Positions 16,023-24,508 of a stretch of DNA of 46,173 bases are shown piece by piece (position 1 is the stretch's first letter; each line of letters begins with the position of its first letter). The stretch comes from Lachnospiraceae bacterium. Lineage in GTDB: Bacteria; Bacillota; Clostridia; Lachnospirales; Lachnospiraceae. Both the position numbers and the translations under genes were made by a program. The notes below the pieces were generated by a model. That model saw only the letters and a program-made list of their open reading frames with translations, was not told the DNA's origin and ran no database searches. Location: contig JAJQDT010000161.1 of the NCBI GenBank assembly GCA_021202075.1, forward strand, positions 29,419-75,591, read 5' to 3'.

Positions 16023-16622
16023 TTATCGAAAATCACCCAGCTGTGCCAGCCGGAGGCATTCCGGCAGCCAGTCTGTAGACTTTCTCATCTCTTCCCCCAT
16101 TTTATCCCAGAGATCCTTTCGCTCCTGAATGTGGTGCCTGGTGCAGTCGCAGCAGCGGCCGTGCAGCGGACATTTTCGCACGCAGGGGCAGTTTTTCATT
16201 CTCGGACTCGAGCAAGGTCCCTTGTGCATGATTGCCAGCTTTTGTTCCATCGGCGACGGCAGCGGCTTCCCATCCGGTCCGACCGGGCCATGCCCCGGTT
16301 CAATCGGCCCGTTCGGCGGACCTCCCGGCCCCCCTGGGCCTCCTGGGCCTCCAGGAAATCCCGGCGCTCCCGGGCCTCCTGGAAACCCTGGTGCCCCCGG
16401 GCCTCCTGGAAATCCCGGCGCTCCCGGGCCTCCTGGAAATCCCGGCGTTCCCGGGCCTCCTGGGAATCCCGGTGCTCCGAAGCCTCCCGGCGCTTCAGAT
16501 TCACCTGGAGCTTTCGGCTCTTCCGGTGTCTCCAATGCATCGGTTTCCTCGGAAGTCGTCGCATTTTCAGACTCTTCAGATTCTTCAGTTATCTGTGTCT
16601 CTTTTGTATCTTTGTCTTCCAT
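16023..16622 (-). CDS. collagen-like Gly-X-Y protein with a cysteine-rich C-terminal domain
   Basis: 199 aa. Residues 1-40 are acidic (Glu/Thr/Ser-rich). Residues about 44-105 are Gly-X-Y triplets with a 9-residue unit GAPGFPGGP repeated about five times (27-bp DNA unit). The C-terminal ~55 residues contain [16 protein letters not shown] and a following helical CLRLAQ tail, resembling small Cys-rich Firmicute domains of the DUF6485 kind; metal binding is likely. There is no signal peptide or anchor. It follows oppF by 30 nt on the same strand. Its role is unknown. Related Gly-Pro-Gly stretches occur in two hydrolases of the same locus. Confidence 0.75.
   Translation of the reverse strand: MEDKDTKETQITEESEESENATTSEETDALETPEEPKAPGESEAPGGFGAPGFPGGPGTPGFPGGPGAPGFPGGPGAPGFPGGPGAPGFPGGPGGPGGPGGPPNGPIEPGHGPVGPDGKPLPSPMEQKLAIMHKGPCSSPRMKNCPCVRKCPLHGRCCDCTRHHIQERKDLWDKMGEEMRKSTDWLPECLRLAQLGDFR
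16325..16490 (-). repeat. 27-bp tandem repeat coding for collagen-like triplets
   Basis: The unit cccgggcctcctggaaatcc plus a gctg/gcgct variant recurs about five times with few base differences, each coding nine residues. The near-identity of units points to recent expansion and possible length variation between strains. Confidence 0.85.
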
Positions 16623-16651
16623 TCCCTATCCTCGCCTCCTTCCCCGGATTC

Positions 16652-17611
16652 TCACAGATCGTTGATTTCGCGTACGCGGCAGCAGGACACAAAATGGTTC
16701 GGCTTAATCTCCTCCAGCTTCTGAGGCTGCCCGCACTTCTCAGTCGCATAGGGGCAGCGGGCCCGGAACCGGCAGCCCGGCTCCGGATCAATCGCAGATG
16801 TGATCTCGCCCTTTAACTGCAGCCGGTGCATCGGATGATCCAGATCCGTAGACGGGATAGCAGAAAACAGTACCTTCGTGTACGGATGAAGCATGTTCTG
16901 GAACAGCTCCTTCGTAGGTCCTTTTTCCACTGCCTGTCCGAGGTACATTACCAGAATATCATCGGAAATATGCTTTACCACGGAAAGATCATGGGTAACA
17001 AACATATACGCTACCTTCAGTTCCTCCTGCAGATCCATCAGCAGGTTCAGAACCTGTGCCTGAATCGATACGTCCAGCGCCGATACCGGCTCATCACACA
17101 TGATAAAGGAAGGATTCAGAGCCAGGGCGCGGGCAATGCCGACACGCTGCCGGCGTCCGCCGTCCAGCTCATGCGGATAAGAATGGCGCAGCCGATCATC
17201 GATTCCCACCAGCCTCATCAGCCGGTCAACCTCATCGTTCAGCTCTGCCTTGGAATGGAACCGTCCTCCGCGCTTCAGGGGCTCTGTGATGGTCGCCTCT
17301 ACGCTCATTCTGGGGTTCAGGGACGAATACGGATCCTGAAATACGATCTGCATCTGTTCGCGCGCCTTGTGGAGCTTTCGCCCTTTCACATGCGTAATAT
17401 CCTCACCATTCAGCAGCACCTGGCCGTCCGTCGCCTCCTGAAGGCGAATGATCGTTCTTCCCAGCGTCGACTTTCCGCAGCCGGACTCTCCTACCACACC
17501 AAGTGTCTCTCCCTGATTGATTACAAAGGAAATATCATCCACGGCATGATTCATGCCGCCGGGAACGTCAAAATATTTTTTCAGATTTTTCACTTCAATT
17601 AATGGCGCCAT
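16652..17611 (-). CDS. oppF: oligopeptide ABC transporter ATP-binding protein, OppF/DppF type
   Basis: 319 aa from the ATG at 17611, which overlaps the oppD stop (TGATG). Walker A is GESGCGKST near residue 45 and the Walker B region is [11 protein letters not shown]. The C-terminal oligopeptide-transporter extension has the cysteine motif [14 protein letters not shown]. The ABC signature reads LDGGRRQR, with Asp at the usual Ser position. It is predicted to form a heterodimer with OppD and energise import through the two permeases upstream in the operon. Confidence 0.92.
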   Translation of the reverse strand: MAPLIEVKNLKKYFDVPGGMNHAVDDISFVINQGETLGVVGESGCGKSTLGRTIIRLQEATDGQVLLNGEDITHVKGRKLHKAREQMQIVFQDPYSSLNPRMSVEATITEPLKRGGRFHSKAELNDEVDRLMRLVGIDDRLRHSYPHELDGGRRQRVGIARALALNPSFIMCDEPVSALDVSIQAQVLNLLMDLQEELKVAYMFVTHDLSVVKHISDDILVMYLGQAVEKGPTKELFQNMLHPYTKVLFSAIPSTDLDHPMHRLQLKGEITSAIDPEPGCRFRARCPYATEKCGQPQKLEEIKPNHFVSCCRVREINDL

Positions 17612-18597
17612 CACTTATCCCCCCTGTTCAGATTGCAGCACTTGCAGATGTGTCCCGGCGTAATTTCCGTCACGGGTATCTCTTTGTTTCTGCACGCTTC
17701 TGTCGCATATTTGCAGCGCGGATTGAACTTACAGCCATTCGGCAGCTTCGCCGGGTTTGGCGGCATTCCGTCAATCGGCGTCAGTCTTGCGTTATCCTCT
17801 ACCATATTCGGAAGAGAGTTGAACAGGCCGATCGTATATGGGTGCGACGGATTTTTGAACACATCGCGCACGGCTCCCATCTCTACAATCTCCCCGGCAT
17901 AGATAACCGCAACCCGCTCACAGGTCTCCGCGACAATACCCAGATCATGGGTAATCATAATCATGGATGTCTGATATTTTTTCTGGAGGTCCTTGATCAG
18001 CTCCAGAACCTGCGCCTGAATCGTTACATCCAGAGCAGTGGTGGGCTCATCCGCGAGGATCAGGCTCGGATTGCAGGCCAGAGCCATCGCGATTACCACA
18101 CGCTGCTTCATTCCACCGGAAAACTGATGCGGATACTCGACAAACCGCCGTCTTGCGATTCCCACCATCTCCAGCATCTTACAGGCCTCTTCCTCCGCCT
18201 CTTTACGGCTGAGATTCTTATTGTGGAGCTGAATGCCTTCCACAATCTGATCCCCTACTGTCATCAGCGGGTTCAGCGCTGTCATCGGATCCTGGAAAAT
18301 CATGGCGATATCATTTCCGCGCCGCTTTCTCATGTCATCCTCCGGAAGCGTTGTCAGGTTTACGCCGTTCATATATACCTCGCCGCCGATCATTTTCGCG
18401 GGCGGGTCAGGAAGGATTCTGAGAATGGTTTTCGCGATTGTGGTCTTCCCGGCGCCGGTTTCTCCCACCAGGCCCAGGCTTTCTCCTTTCTCCAGATCAA
18501 AAGATACGTCATTCACTGCATGAATGATGTCTCCGCCAGATGTATATTCCACAACGATATTCTTCACAGAAAGGAAGCTATTGTTCTCTGTACTCAT
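17611..18597 (-). CDS. oppD: oligopeptide ABC transporter ATP-binding protein, OppD/DppD type
   Basis: 328 aa from the ATG at 18597, chosen because AGGAAGGAG lies 6 nt upstream. An alternative ATG at 18615 overlaps the stop of the permease. Walker A GETGAGKT is at 45-52, the signature is FSGGMKQR, Walker B is LILADEPTTALD, and the C-terminal CKFNPRCKYATEAC is family-typical. It is second-to-last of the dppB-dppC-oppD-oppF run. Confidence 0.93.
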   Translation of the reverse strand: MSTENNSFLSVKNIVVEYTSGGDIIHAVNDVSFDLEKGESLGLVGETGAGKTTIAKTILRILPDPPAKMIGGEVYMNGVNLTTLPEDDMRKRRGNDIAMIFQDPMTALNPLMTVGDQIVEGIQLHNKNLSRKEAEEEACKMLEMVGIARRRFVEYPHQFSGGMKQRVVIAMALACNPSLILADEPTTALDVTIQAQVLELIKDLQKKYQTSMIMITHDLGIVAETCERVAVIYAGEIVEMGAVRDVFKNPSHPYTIGLFNSLPNMVEDNARLTPIDGMPPNPAKLPNGCKFNPRCKYATEACRNKEIPVTEITPGHICKCCNLNRGDK

Positions 18598-18614
18598 TTT
18601 CTTCTCCTTCCTCA

Positions 18615-19505
18615 TCAGTCTCTCAGCTTCGGATCCATCGCGTCACGAACGCCATCACCCATCAGATTGATTGCCAGTACGGTGACGCCAATGACAAGGC
18701 CCGGATACAGAAGCAGGTGCGGATAAGAGTTAATATAGGTCGTACCATCGCTGAGCAGGGCGCCCCACTCCGGTGTCGGAGGCTGGATGCCAAGCCCGAG
18801 GTAGGAAAGTCCCGCCGCAGCCGTTATGTTTCCGCCGATTGCCATCGTCGTACTGACAATAGTCGGTGAAATGACGTTTGGCAGCAGATGCTTGAACATG
18901 ATACTGGTTTTAGATGCGTTGATGGACTCAGCCGCCTCCAGATATTCCTTGCTCCGCTCTGCGAGGATCTGGCCTCTCGTCATCCGGGCGCCGCCCGGGA
19001 ATGTACCAATACTCATTGCCAGAATCGTATTAAAGAAGCCGGTGCCCAGACAGGCGGAAATAACGATGTTCAGCAGCATGCCCGGGATGGCTCCCCAGAT
19101 GTCGCAGAATCTCATAATGATGGTCTCAACAATTCCACCAAAGTATCCTGCCAGACTTCCCAGAACCACGCCCAGCATCGTTCCGATAAATGCGGTAAAC
19201 AAACCTAATGCCAGAGAGTACTTTGCTCCGTAAAGCACACGCGAGAACACATCTCTGCCCATCGCATCCGTGCCAAACAGGTGCTTCAGCGTCGGCGTTG
19301 CGAACAAATCGGTCAGATCCATGGTGTATGGATCATAGGGTGCGATCAGAGGCGCAAAAACTGCGCAGAAGATAATGATTGCCATCAGAACGCCGCCAAG
19401 CTTTGCGCTCGGAGTCTTAAAGACCCGCTTAAATGTCTTCCAGGCCTCATTCGGCCTTTTCTTTTTCCCATGCTTCGGGATCTGATTACTGTCTGCTTTT
19501 CCCAT
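18615..19505 (-). CDS. dppC: oligopeptide ABC transporter permease, DppC/OppC type
   Basis: 296 aa. The basic N-terminal tail is followed by a first transmembrane helix (residues about 38-60), then the family's HLFGTDAMGRDVFSRVLYGA periplasm-side motif and a BPD_transp_1 domain with five helices. The EAA-type loop reads EAAESINASKTSIMFKHLLPN. RBS AGAGGG. It starts 5 nt after dppB ends, so the two are one transcription unit. Confidence 0.93.
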   Translation of the reverse strand: MGKADSNQIPKHGKKKRPNEAWKTFKRVFKTPSAKLGGVLMAIIIFCAVFAPLIAPYDPYTMDLTDLFATPTLKHLFGTDAMGRDVFSRVLYGAKYSLALGLFTAFIGTMLGVVLGSLAGYFGGIVETIIMRFCDIWGAIPGMLLNIVISACLGTGFFNTILAMSIGTFPGGARMTRGQILAERSKEYLEAAESINASKTSIMFKHLLPNVISPTIVSTTMAIGGNITAAAGLSYLGLGIQPPTPEWGALLSDGTTYINSYPHLLLYPGLVIGVTVLAINLMGDGVRDAMDPKLRD

Positions 19506-19510
19506 ATGCT

Positions 19511-20455
19511 CTACCCTCTCTTTCCGCTCTGATACTGCGCCTTAATTCTCGGATCAAGCCATGCATAACACAAGTCAGTCAGCAGCGTACAAACTGCCGC
19601 AAACGCTGCGAAGAACAGGGTACATCCGCGGATGATCGGGTAGTCTCGGTAGCTGATACCATTGAGCATGTACAGGCCGATTCCCGGGATAGAAAAAATC
19701 CGTTCTGTGATGGCAGAACCCGCAACGATATGGGTCAGACTGCCGCCCAGCATGGTGATCATCGGCATCATCGCGTTCGGAAGAATATGCTTCATGACAA
19801 TCGTATTTTCATCCTGCCCTTTTGCGCGCGCCGTCGTCACAAAATCCGCACGGATGACCTCCAGCATGGCCGAACGCGCCTGTCTGGAGTTTCCTGCAAT
19901 ACCGGCCAGAGAACCGGTAATTACCGGCAGAATATAATATTGAATTCCTCCGATACCGCTTGAAGGAAGCCATCCGAGCTGCACCGAAAACAGAAGTACG
20001 AACATCAGCGCGACCCAGAAGCCCGGCATCGAGATGAGTACAATGCTCAGCCCAATCACACCATAATCCTGCCATTTTCCCTGATTGCGGGCTGCCATGA
20101 TGCCCATCGGAAAACCAATGATAATCGTAATGATCATACTCGCCAAATTCATAAACACTGTTCTCGGAAGACGCTCCGCCATCTGCTGAACCACCGGTGT
20201 CTCATAAATCCAGGAGGTTCCGAGGTCAAGCTTGATAAAGGTCTGGTAAAAATAATTGCCCAGCTGTACCAGATAAGGCTTATCAACGCCCAGGATTGCA
20301 CGCTTTGCTGCCTTTTCCGCTTCTGTTGCCTGTGTTCCCAAAAGCATCTCCGCCGGGTCGCCCGGGGTGAGGTACATAATCGTAAAAATGATGAAGGCAA
20401 CGCCCAGCAAAACAACAATCATCCACAATAAACGTTTCACTACATATTTCCACAT
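19511..20455 (-). CDS. dppB: oligopeptide ABC transporter permease, DppB/OppB type
   Basis: 314 aa. It starts MWKYVVKRLLWMIVVL, the usual DppB first helix, and carries YLTPGDPAEMLLG. The permease domain has six predicted helices and an EAA-type loop (TTARAKGQDENTIVMKHILPN). RBS AAGGAG is upstream. It is first of the four transporter genes and follows the EsteraseD-like hydrolase gene by 51 nt on the same strand. Confidence 0.93.
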   Translation of the reverse strand: MWKYVVKRLLWMIVVLLGVAFIIFTIMYLTPGDPAEMLLGTQATEAEKAAKRAILGVDKPYLVQLGNYFYQTFIKLDLGTSWIYETPVVQQMAERLPRTVFMNLASMIITIIIGFPMGIMAARNQGKWQDYGVIGLSIVLISMPGFWVALMFVLLFSVQLGWLPSSGIGGIQYYILPVITGSLAGIAGNSRQARSAMLEVIRADFVTTARAKGQDENTIVMKHILPNAMMPMITMLGGSLTHIVAGSAITERIFSIPGIGLYMLNGISYRDYPIIRGCTLFFAAFAAVCTLLTDLCYAWLDPRIKAQYQSGKRG

Positions 20456-20506
20456 TTGCCTTTTTATCTCTCCTTTCCGTATTTTTGCAGGACCTTCGTC
20501 CTTTTT

Positions 20507-21682
20507 TCATCTGAATACCACCTGAGCGAACTCATACATAGCTCTGCGCCAGCAATTCCAGTTGTGCGTCTGGCCGGGAATGATTTTCCGCACATAGCCG
20601 CTCCAGCCATCCAGACCGCAGCCGGCAATAAAGCGATCATCCTCCTCGAATTCATTCAGGTGCCATTCTGCGCCCCCGATACTCCGGAACAGCAGTTTAT
20701 AGTCCTTTTTAAACTGCTTGGCATCCTTCAACGCGTTCAGGTGCGGATTCCCTTCGTACGTATTGTCCTTATCTCTGCATCTCAGATAGGTAAAGGATCC
20801 GATGCTTCCAAACAGCTCCGGGTGCCGCATTCCGATATAGCTTGCCTGCATAGAGCCCAGAGAGAGACCGGCAATCGCCCGATTCCACTTGTCTGTTTTA
20901 ACCCGATACTTACTTTCTATGTACGCCCGGCAATCCTTTGTGATGATTCCCTCTATGCCGTCAAAGTCGTTGATGCCGGTATCTCCCGGTTTCATCAGCA
21001 GGCCATTGTTCATGACGACAAGAAACGGCACCGCTTTTCCTTCCGCAATTGCGTTGTCAAGAATATAAGGAAGCTTCCCGTTAAAAATCCAGCAGGTCTC
21101 GTTTTCTCCGCCGCCGTGCTGCAGATACAGAACCGGATATTCTCCGCCATTCTCGTAACCAGGCGGCGTATATACCATGCATCTCGCCCACTGCCCGATG
21201 GTCTCCGAGTAAAAAATCTCGCGGGTCACCGCGCCATGTGGCACATCCTGCAGCAATATGTACGGTGTTTCCGGATCGGCAACATCAATATAGTTTGCCA
21301 GCTTCGATCCAAAGACCTCCATCGGGAGCCACGGATTCAGAACCGGAATCCCGTCTGCGGTAAAATTCAGTACAATGTTTCCTCTCAGCTTCAGATCCGC
21401 GGGAAGCACCGCCTCAAAAATTCCTTCTTCCGTTTCTTTCATCTGAAAATCGAAATGAAAGACCGTGAGCTTCCCTGTCGCCACATGCACATCCTTCGCT
21501 CCGGGCAGCGCAATCCGAACTGTGATCGCTCCGTCTGCGCCATATTCCAGCGGCGGTCCCTTCGCTCCCCGCTCCGGGCCGCCTCCCGGATTTCCCAGCT
21601 GTGGCAGATAATCAAAGGCGGAAACTCTTTCATAAAGCGCCTTGTTTTCAGCCACGCAGTCAGGTGTTCTGTCCACACCCAT
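20507..21682 (-). CDS. EsteraseD/feruloyl-esterase-like alpha/beta hydrolase
   Basis: 391 aa; AGGAGG 7 nt before the ATG at 21682. Residues about 45-125 look like a CBM48/Ig-like beta domain. The rest is a Fes/IroE/XynZ-type esterase with VYTPPGYENGGEYPVLYLQHG, nucleophile Ser274 in GLSLGS, and a late His in GQTHNWNCWRRAM. Such enzymes release ferulate or similar acyl groups from sugars, or cut siderophore esters. There is no signal peptide, so it would act on imported substrate. It is first in the transporter operon, which links uptake and hydrolysis. The exact ester is unknown. Confidence 0.82.
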   Translation of the reverse strand: MGVDRTPDCVAENKALYERVSAFDYLPQLGNPGGGPERGAKGPPLEYGADGAITVRIALPGAKDVHVATGKLTVFHFDFQMKETEEGIFEAVLPADLKLRGNIVLNFTADGIPVLNPWLPMEVFGSKLANYIDVADPETPYILLQDVPHGAVTREIFYSETIGQWARCMVYTPPGYENGGEYPVLYLQHGGGENETCWIFNGKLPYILDNAIAEGKAVPFLVVMNNGLLMKPGDTGINDFDGIEGIITKDCRAYIESKYRVKTDKWNRAIAGLSLGSMQASYIGMRHPELFGSIGSFTYLRCRDKDNTYEGNPHLNALKDAKQFKKDYKLLFRSIGGAEWHLNEFEEDDRFIAGCGLDGWSGYVRKIIPGQTHNWNCWRRAMYEFAQVVFR

Positions 21683-22057
21683 CCATATCCCTCCTTACTT
21701 ACACGCATTTGTAAATAATGCATAATTTGTTTTTCAAAATCATAGTTTCATTTGCAAAAGCGTCTATACTTTTTATTATTTGCCATTTTAACATACGCGT
21801 TTTGCACAAGCAATTCGATTATCAGGCCATCGATTCCAAATGAGAAACGATAAAACTGACGGAAACAGGAGGGAATGCGTGCAGGTGTCTCCCCGTGAAA
21901 CGTTTTTCTTCACAGGAAAAGCGTTTCCTGTAATGAAAAAAGCACCTGTGCGGCATAAAATCACACAGATGCTTTTCTATTTTGTGCTGGGGCGCGTAAG
22001 GAAATTTACAGCTTGCCGTTCCCTGCCCGATCAGATAGACGGACAGCAGCTTTACAG
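21683..22057. promoter_or_regulatory. 375-bp control region between the esterase/transporter operon and the lysR 3' end
   Basis: No gene is seen. On the minus strand two weak promoter candidates precede the esterase: TTAAAA-N17-TATAGA and TTGCTT-N17-TAAAAT, both within about 21760-21815; which is used cannot be decided by eye. TGAAAAACAA (minus strand, 21727-21736) recurs at 23088-23097 in the lysR/ceramidase-like intergenic region. A perfect palindrome ACAGGAAA-agcg-TTTCCTGT occupies 21912-21931, next to the lysR terminator. Confidence 0.4.
21936..21984 (-). terminator. rho-independent terminator of the first lysR gene
   Basis: Minus strand: AAAAGCATCTGTG and CACAGGTGCTTTT pair with one G-T wobble, and a T tract follows. 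The stem is 21937-21950 with 21962-21976. The plus-strand side also ends in a T-rich stretch, so it may work both ways. Confidence 0.75.
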
Positions 22058-22987
22058 CTATGACCTTGACGGGCCTTCCCCGGGCGGATTCTCCTTTTCC
22101 GAGATCGAAGTGCTGCGGATGCGGAGGTATTCCAGCACCGCGCGAATTGCACTGCGCCCGCTGTTTTCCTTTTTATATAGAAGAAAAATTGATATCTGCG
22201 GGGATACATCCAGATCGACGAAAACGACCGCGTCGGTCTTGAAACTCATCGCCGCAGTTTTGGGGAGAATGGAAATCCCAAATCCTTCCTCCACAAAATT
22301 AATCGCCTGCGCGCAATGCGATACCATAATGGTCGGGGCCCGAAGGACTTCACTGTTAAAATTCAGCGTATTCCCATTCAGCATATTTCCGAGATGAATG
22401 TACGGGTCATCCTTCAGCTCTTCGATCGCGACACAGTCCCGTCCGGCAAGCCGGTGGTTTGCCGGAAGCACCACAATCAGACGGTCTGCAAGAAAACGTT
22501 CCGCCTGTATCTCCCCGGAGTTTCCCACATCAATCCCCTCGTAAAATTCTGTGATGACCATATCAACCTCATCTTTTTTCAGCATCGCCGTCAGCTGCCT
22601 CGCCTCCTGCTCGATGATCTGAATCCGATGGTTGGGATTACTTTTTTTCAGAGTGGGCATCAGAGTCATCAAATTATAGACCGTTACCTTAAAAGAGACT
22701 CCGATGGTAATGACGTTCTCGTTTTCCTCCGGGCGCGCAAGAAGCTTATCGGTATACTCTCTCTGCAGCTCGACCATTTTCATGGCATAGGGCAGAAAAT
22801 CCGAGCCAAAGCGGGTCAGCTCAACCAGCCGGCTGGTCCGTTTAAACAGCGGCTTGCCAAGCTCACTCTCCAGCGCCCTGATATGTTTGGATAAGGAAGA
22901 GGTCGAAATATAGAGCAATTCCGAGGCCTCATGGTATTTACAGACCTGCGCCAGCACAACAAATTCATTCAGATAACTCAGTATCAT
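22058..22987 (-). CDS. LysR-family transcriptional regulator (first)
   Basis: 309 aa from the ATG at 22987 (AGAAGGGA upstream); the open frame runs 47 codons further up but enters the divergent promoter region. The N-terminal winged helix-turn-helix is YHEASELLYISTSSLSKHIR, followed by a LysR effector domain (TIGVSFKVTVYNLMTLMP start, GFGISILP near residue 250). It is divergent from the stand-alone ceramidase-like gene, and the 135-bp gap holds a perfect dyad. It probably controls that gene and perhaps the hydrolase/transporter operons. It is similar to the second LysR at 25150-26013. Confidence 0.92.
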   Translation of the reverse strand: MILSYLNEFVVLAQVCKYHEASELLYISTSSLSKHIRALESELGKPLFKRTSRLVELTRFGSDFLPYAMKMVELQREYTDKLLARPEENENVITIGVSFKVTVYNLMTLMPTLKKSNPNHRIQIIEQEARQLTAMLKKDEVDMVITEFYEGIDVGNSGEIQAERFLADRLIVVLPANHRLAGRDCVAIEELKDDPYIHLGNMLNGNTLNFNSEVLRAPTIMVSHCAQAINFVEEGFGISILPKTAAMSFKTDAVVFVDLDVSPQISIFLLYKKENSGRSAIRAVLEYLRIRSTSISEKENPPGEGPSRS

Positions 22988-23056
22988 CGTATGTCCCTTC
23001 TTTCCCTTTTTCTTCGGATTGTTTCCCCGTTCGAAACAATCCGCAGTAAATCGATA

Positions 23057-23086
23057 TTGATTTTCCTCTTTCAGCTGAATTACAAT
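23057..23086 (+). promoter_or_regulatory. promoter of the stand-alone ceramidase-like gene
   Basis: TTGATT (23057-23062), 18-nt spacer, TACAAT (23081-23086). It is 36 nt upstream of the ATG at 23123, and AAGGAGG lies just before the start. Confidence 0.6.
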
Positions 23087-23110
23087 ATGAAAAACAACTG
23101 ATTTCATATT
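23084..23110. promoter_or_regulatory. perfect inverted repeat, candidate LysR or other operator
   Basis: AATATGAAA (23084-23092), nine bases, then TTTCATATT (23102-23110). It overlaps the -10 box and initial transcribed region of the 23123 gene and lies upstream of lysR, a position suited to repression or to LysR binding. Confidence 0.5.
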
Positions 23111-23122
23111 AAGGAGGTTATT

Positions 23123-24403
23123 ATGCACAAATCATTACTTGCCGGCGCGGGCAAAGCAGAAATTATTTTCAACGAATCCTGCTTTCCGACATCCGGCTTT
23201 ACCAAAATTCACGATCCCCTTCACATCCGTGCCCTGATTTTAAAGGGTGATCTTGAGATTCTGATTCTCTCCGTTGAGATCACATCTCTCTTCCCTGACG
23301 TCGAAAACCGCCTGCGTGAAATCGCCAGCGAAGTGAGTGGCATCTGCATCGAAAACGTGTGGGTTACGCTGACCCATTCCTTCGGCGGCCCGCACATGTG
23401 GCCGGAGGGCGGACACGGCCCCGGTCCGGCGATGTTCCTGCGGACCGAGGAAGACCGTCAGAAAAATACCGCGCTCAAGCAGGCGCATTTTGAGGCTGCG
23501 AAAAAAGCGGTGCAGCGGGCGGTTGACAGTCTGCAGCCGGCCGTCATCGGCCGTGGAAAAGGGCAGTGCACCATCAATGCCAGCAGAAATGTCCGGACGG
23601 ATCAGGGCTGGTGGATCGGCACTAACTGCGAAGAGCCCTGCGACCACAGCGTCTCTGTCCTGAGCATCCGGACGCCGGACGGGAAACAGCTGGCCTTTCT
23701 GTTTGAATATGGCATCCGCTCCTGCGTCATTACCGGCGTCGCAGCTCCGGACGGAGGCAATTATGTGTCATCCGATCTGGCCGGCGCAGCCTGCACGCAT
23801 CTGGAGAAGGAATTCGGGAACGATGCAACCGCCATTTTCCTCTGCGGCGCCTGCGGCGACCAGGAACCGGTATTGAAGGGCTGCTATGATGAGCAGGATG
23901 CCGCCGGCAAGCTGCACAATGTCAGTCTCGGCGCAGGAGCCTTTACCTTGCTTGAGGCGCAGGGAAGATGCCTGGCCTCCGAGGTTCTTCAGATTAACCG
24001 CGATATCGAAGTCCTGAATGATGCCCCGTCTATGAAGATCGGAAAAAAGGATTTCATCTGCCAGACAATGCCGCGCAGCGGTCGGCCAGAGCCGACGAAA
24101 CACAAGGAATTCATCAGCGATGGGGAACGGACGCTGTCTGTACACGCGCTCTGCATCGGCGACTTCAATCTCATCGGCGTCCAGCCGGAAATCAACGGCA
24201 CGACCTCCGTCCAGATTGTGGAAGCGCTCAAAGAGAACTGCACAGCAGTTGCGACGATGGTAAACGGCGGCGACAAATGCATGCCGGAAAAAGAAGCCTA
24301 TGATCTGTGTAAATATCAGAGTCTGAATTCCAATACTATGCCCGGTTCCGCGGAGCTTCTGCGCGATACCGCCATAGAACTGATTCATTCTCTGCGCGCT
24401 TAA
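23123..24403 (+). CDS. stand-alone ceramidase-like protein, paralogue of the N-terminal half of the fused hydrolase
   Basis: 426 aa; AAGGAGG before the ATG. It shows AGAGKAEIIF, KIHDPLHIRALIL, THSFGGPHMWPEG and LCGACGDQEP, each aligned with the fused protein at 6427-9012. The family is Ceramidase_alk-like; the metal-binding histidines are probably His in LTHSFGGPH. It ends after the ceramidase-like domain and lacks the Gly-Pro linker and esterase. No signal peptide. It has its own promoter and terminator and sits divergently from lysR, so it is likely the regulated entry enzyme of the locus. Substrate unknown. Confidence 0.82.
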   Translation: MHKSLLAGAGKAEIIFNESCFPTSGFTKIHDPLHIRALILKGDLEILILSVEITSLFPDVENRLREIASEVSGICIENVWVTLTHSFGGPHMWPEGGHGPGPAMFLRTEEDRQKNTALKQAHFEAAKKAVQRAVDSLQPAVIGRGKGQCTINASRNVRTDQGWWIGTNCEEPCDHSVSVLSIRTPDGKQLAFLFEYGIRSCVITGVAAPDGGNYVSSDLAGAACTHLEKEFGNDATAIFLCGACGDQEPVLKGCYDEQDAAGKLHNVSLGAGAFTLLEAQGRCLASEVLQINRDIEVLNDAPSMKIGKKDFICQTMPRSGRPEPTKHKEFISDGERTLSVHALCIGDFNLIGVQPEINGTTSVQIVEALKENCTAVATMVNGGDKCMPEKEAYDLCKYQSLNSNTMPGSAELLRDTAIELIHSLRA

Positions 24404-24410
24404 CCCGATA

Positions 24411-24456
24411 AAGCGGTACCTGCTCCGTTTGGGAAGCAGGGTACCGCTTTTTTTAT
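24411..24456 (+). terminator. rho-independent terminator
   Basis: AAGCGGTACC-TGCT (24411-24424) pairs with AGCA-GGGTACCGCTT (24435-24449), followed by TTTTTTATTTT. It lies just after the stop of the ceramidase-like gene. Confidence 0.95.
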
Positions 24457-24508
24457 TTTGCGCAAATGCTGAGCGAGACATACCACACCCCACAATCAAA
24501 GATTGTTT

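Noticed and set aside
20456..21718. Plus-strand open frame of 420 codons opposite the esterase
   Set aside because: It is a shadow of the EsteraseD-like gene, which has the catalytic motif and RBS.
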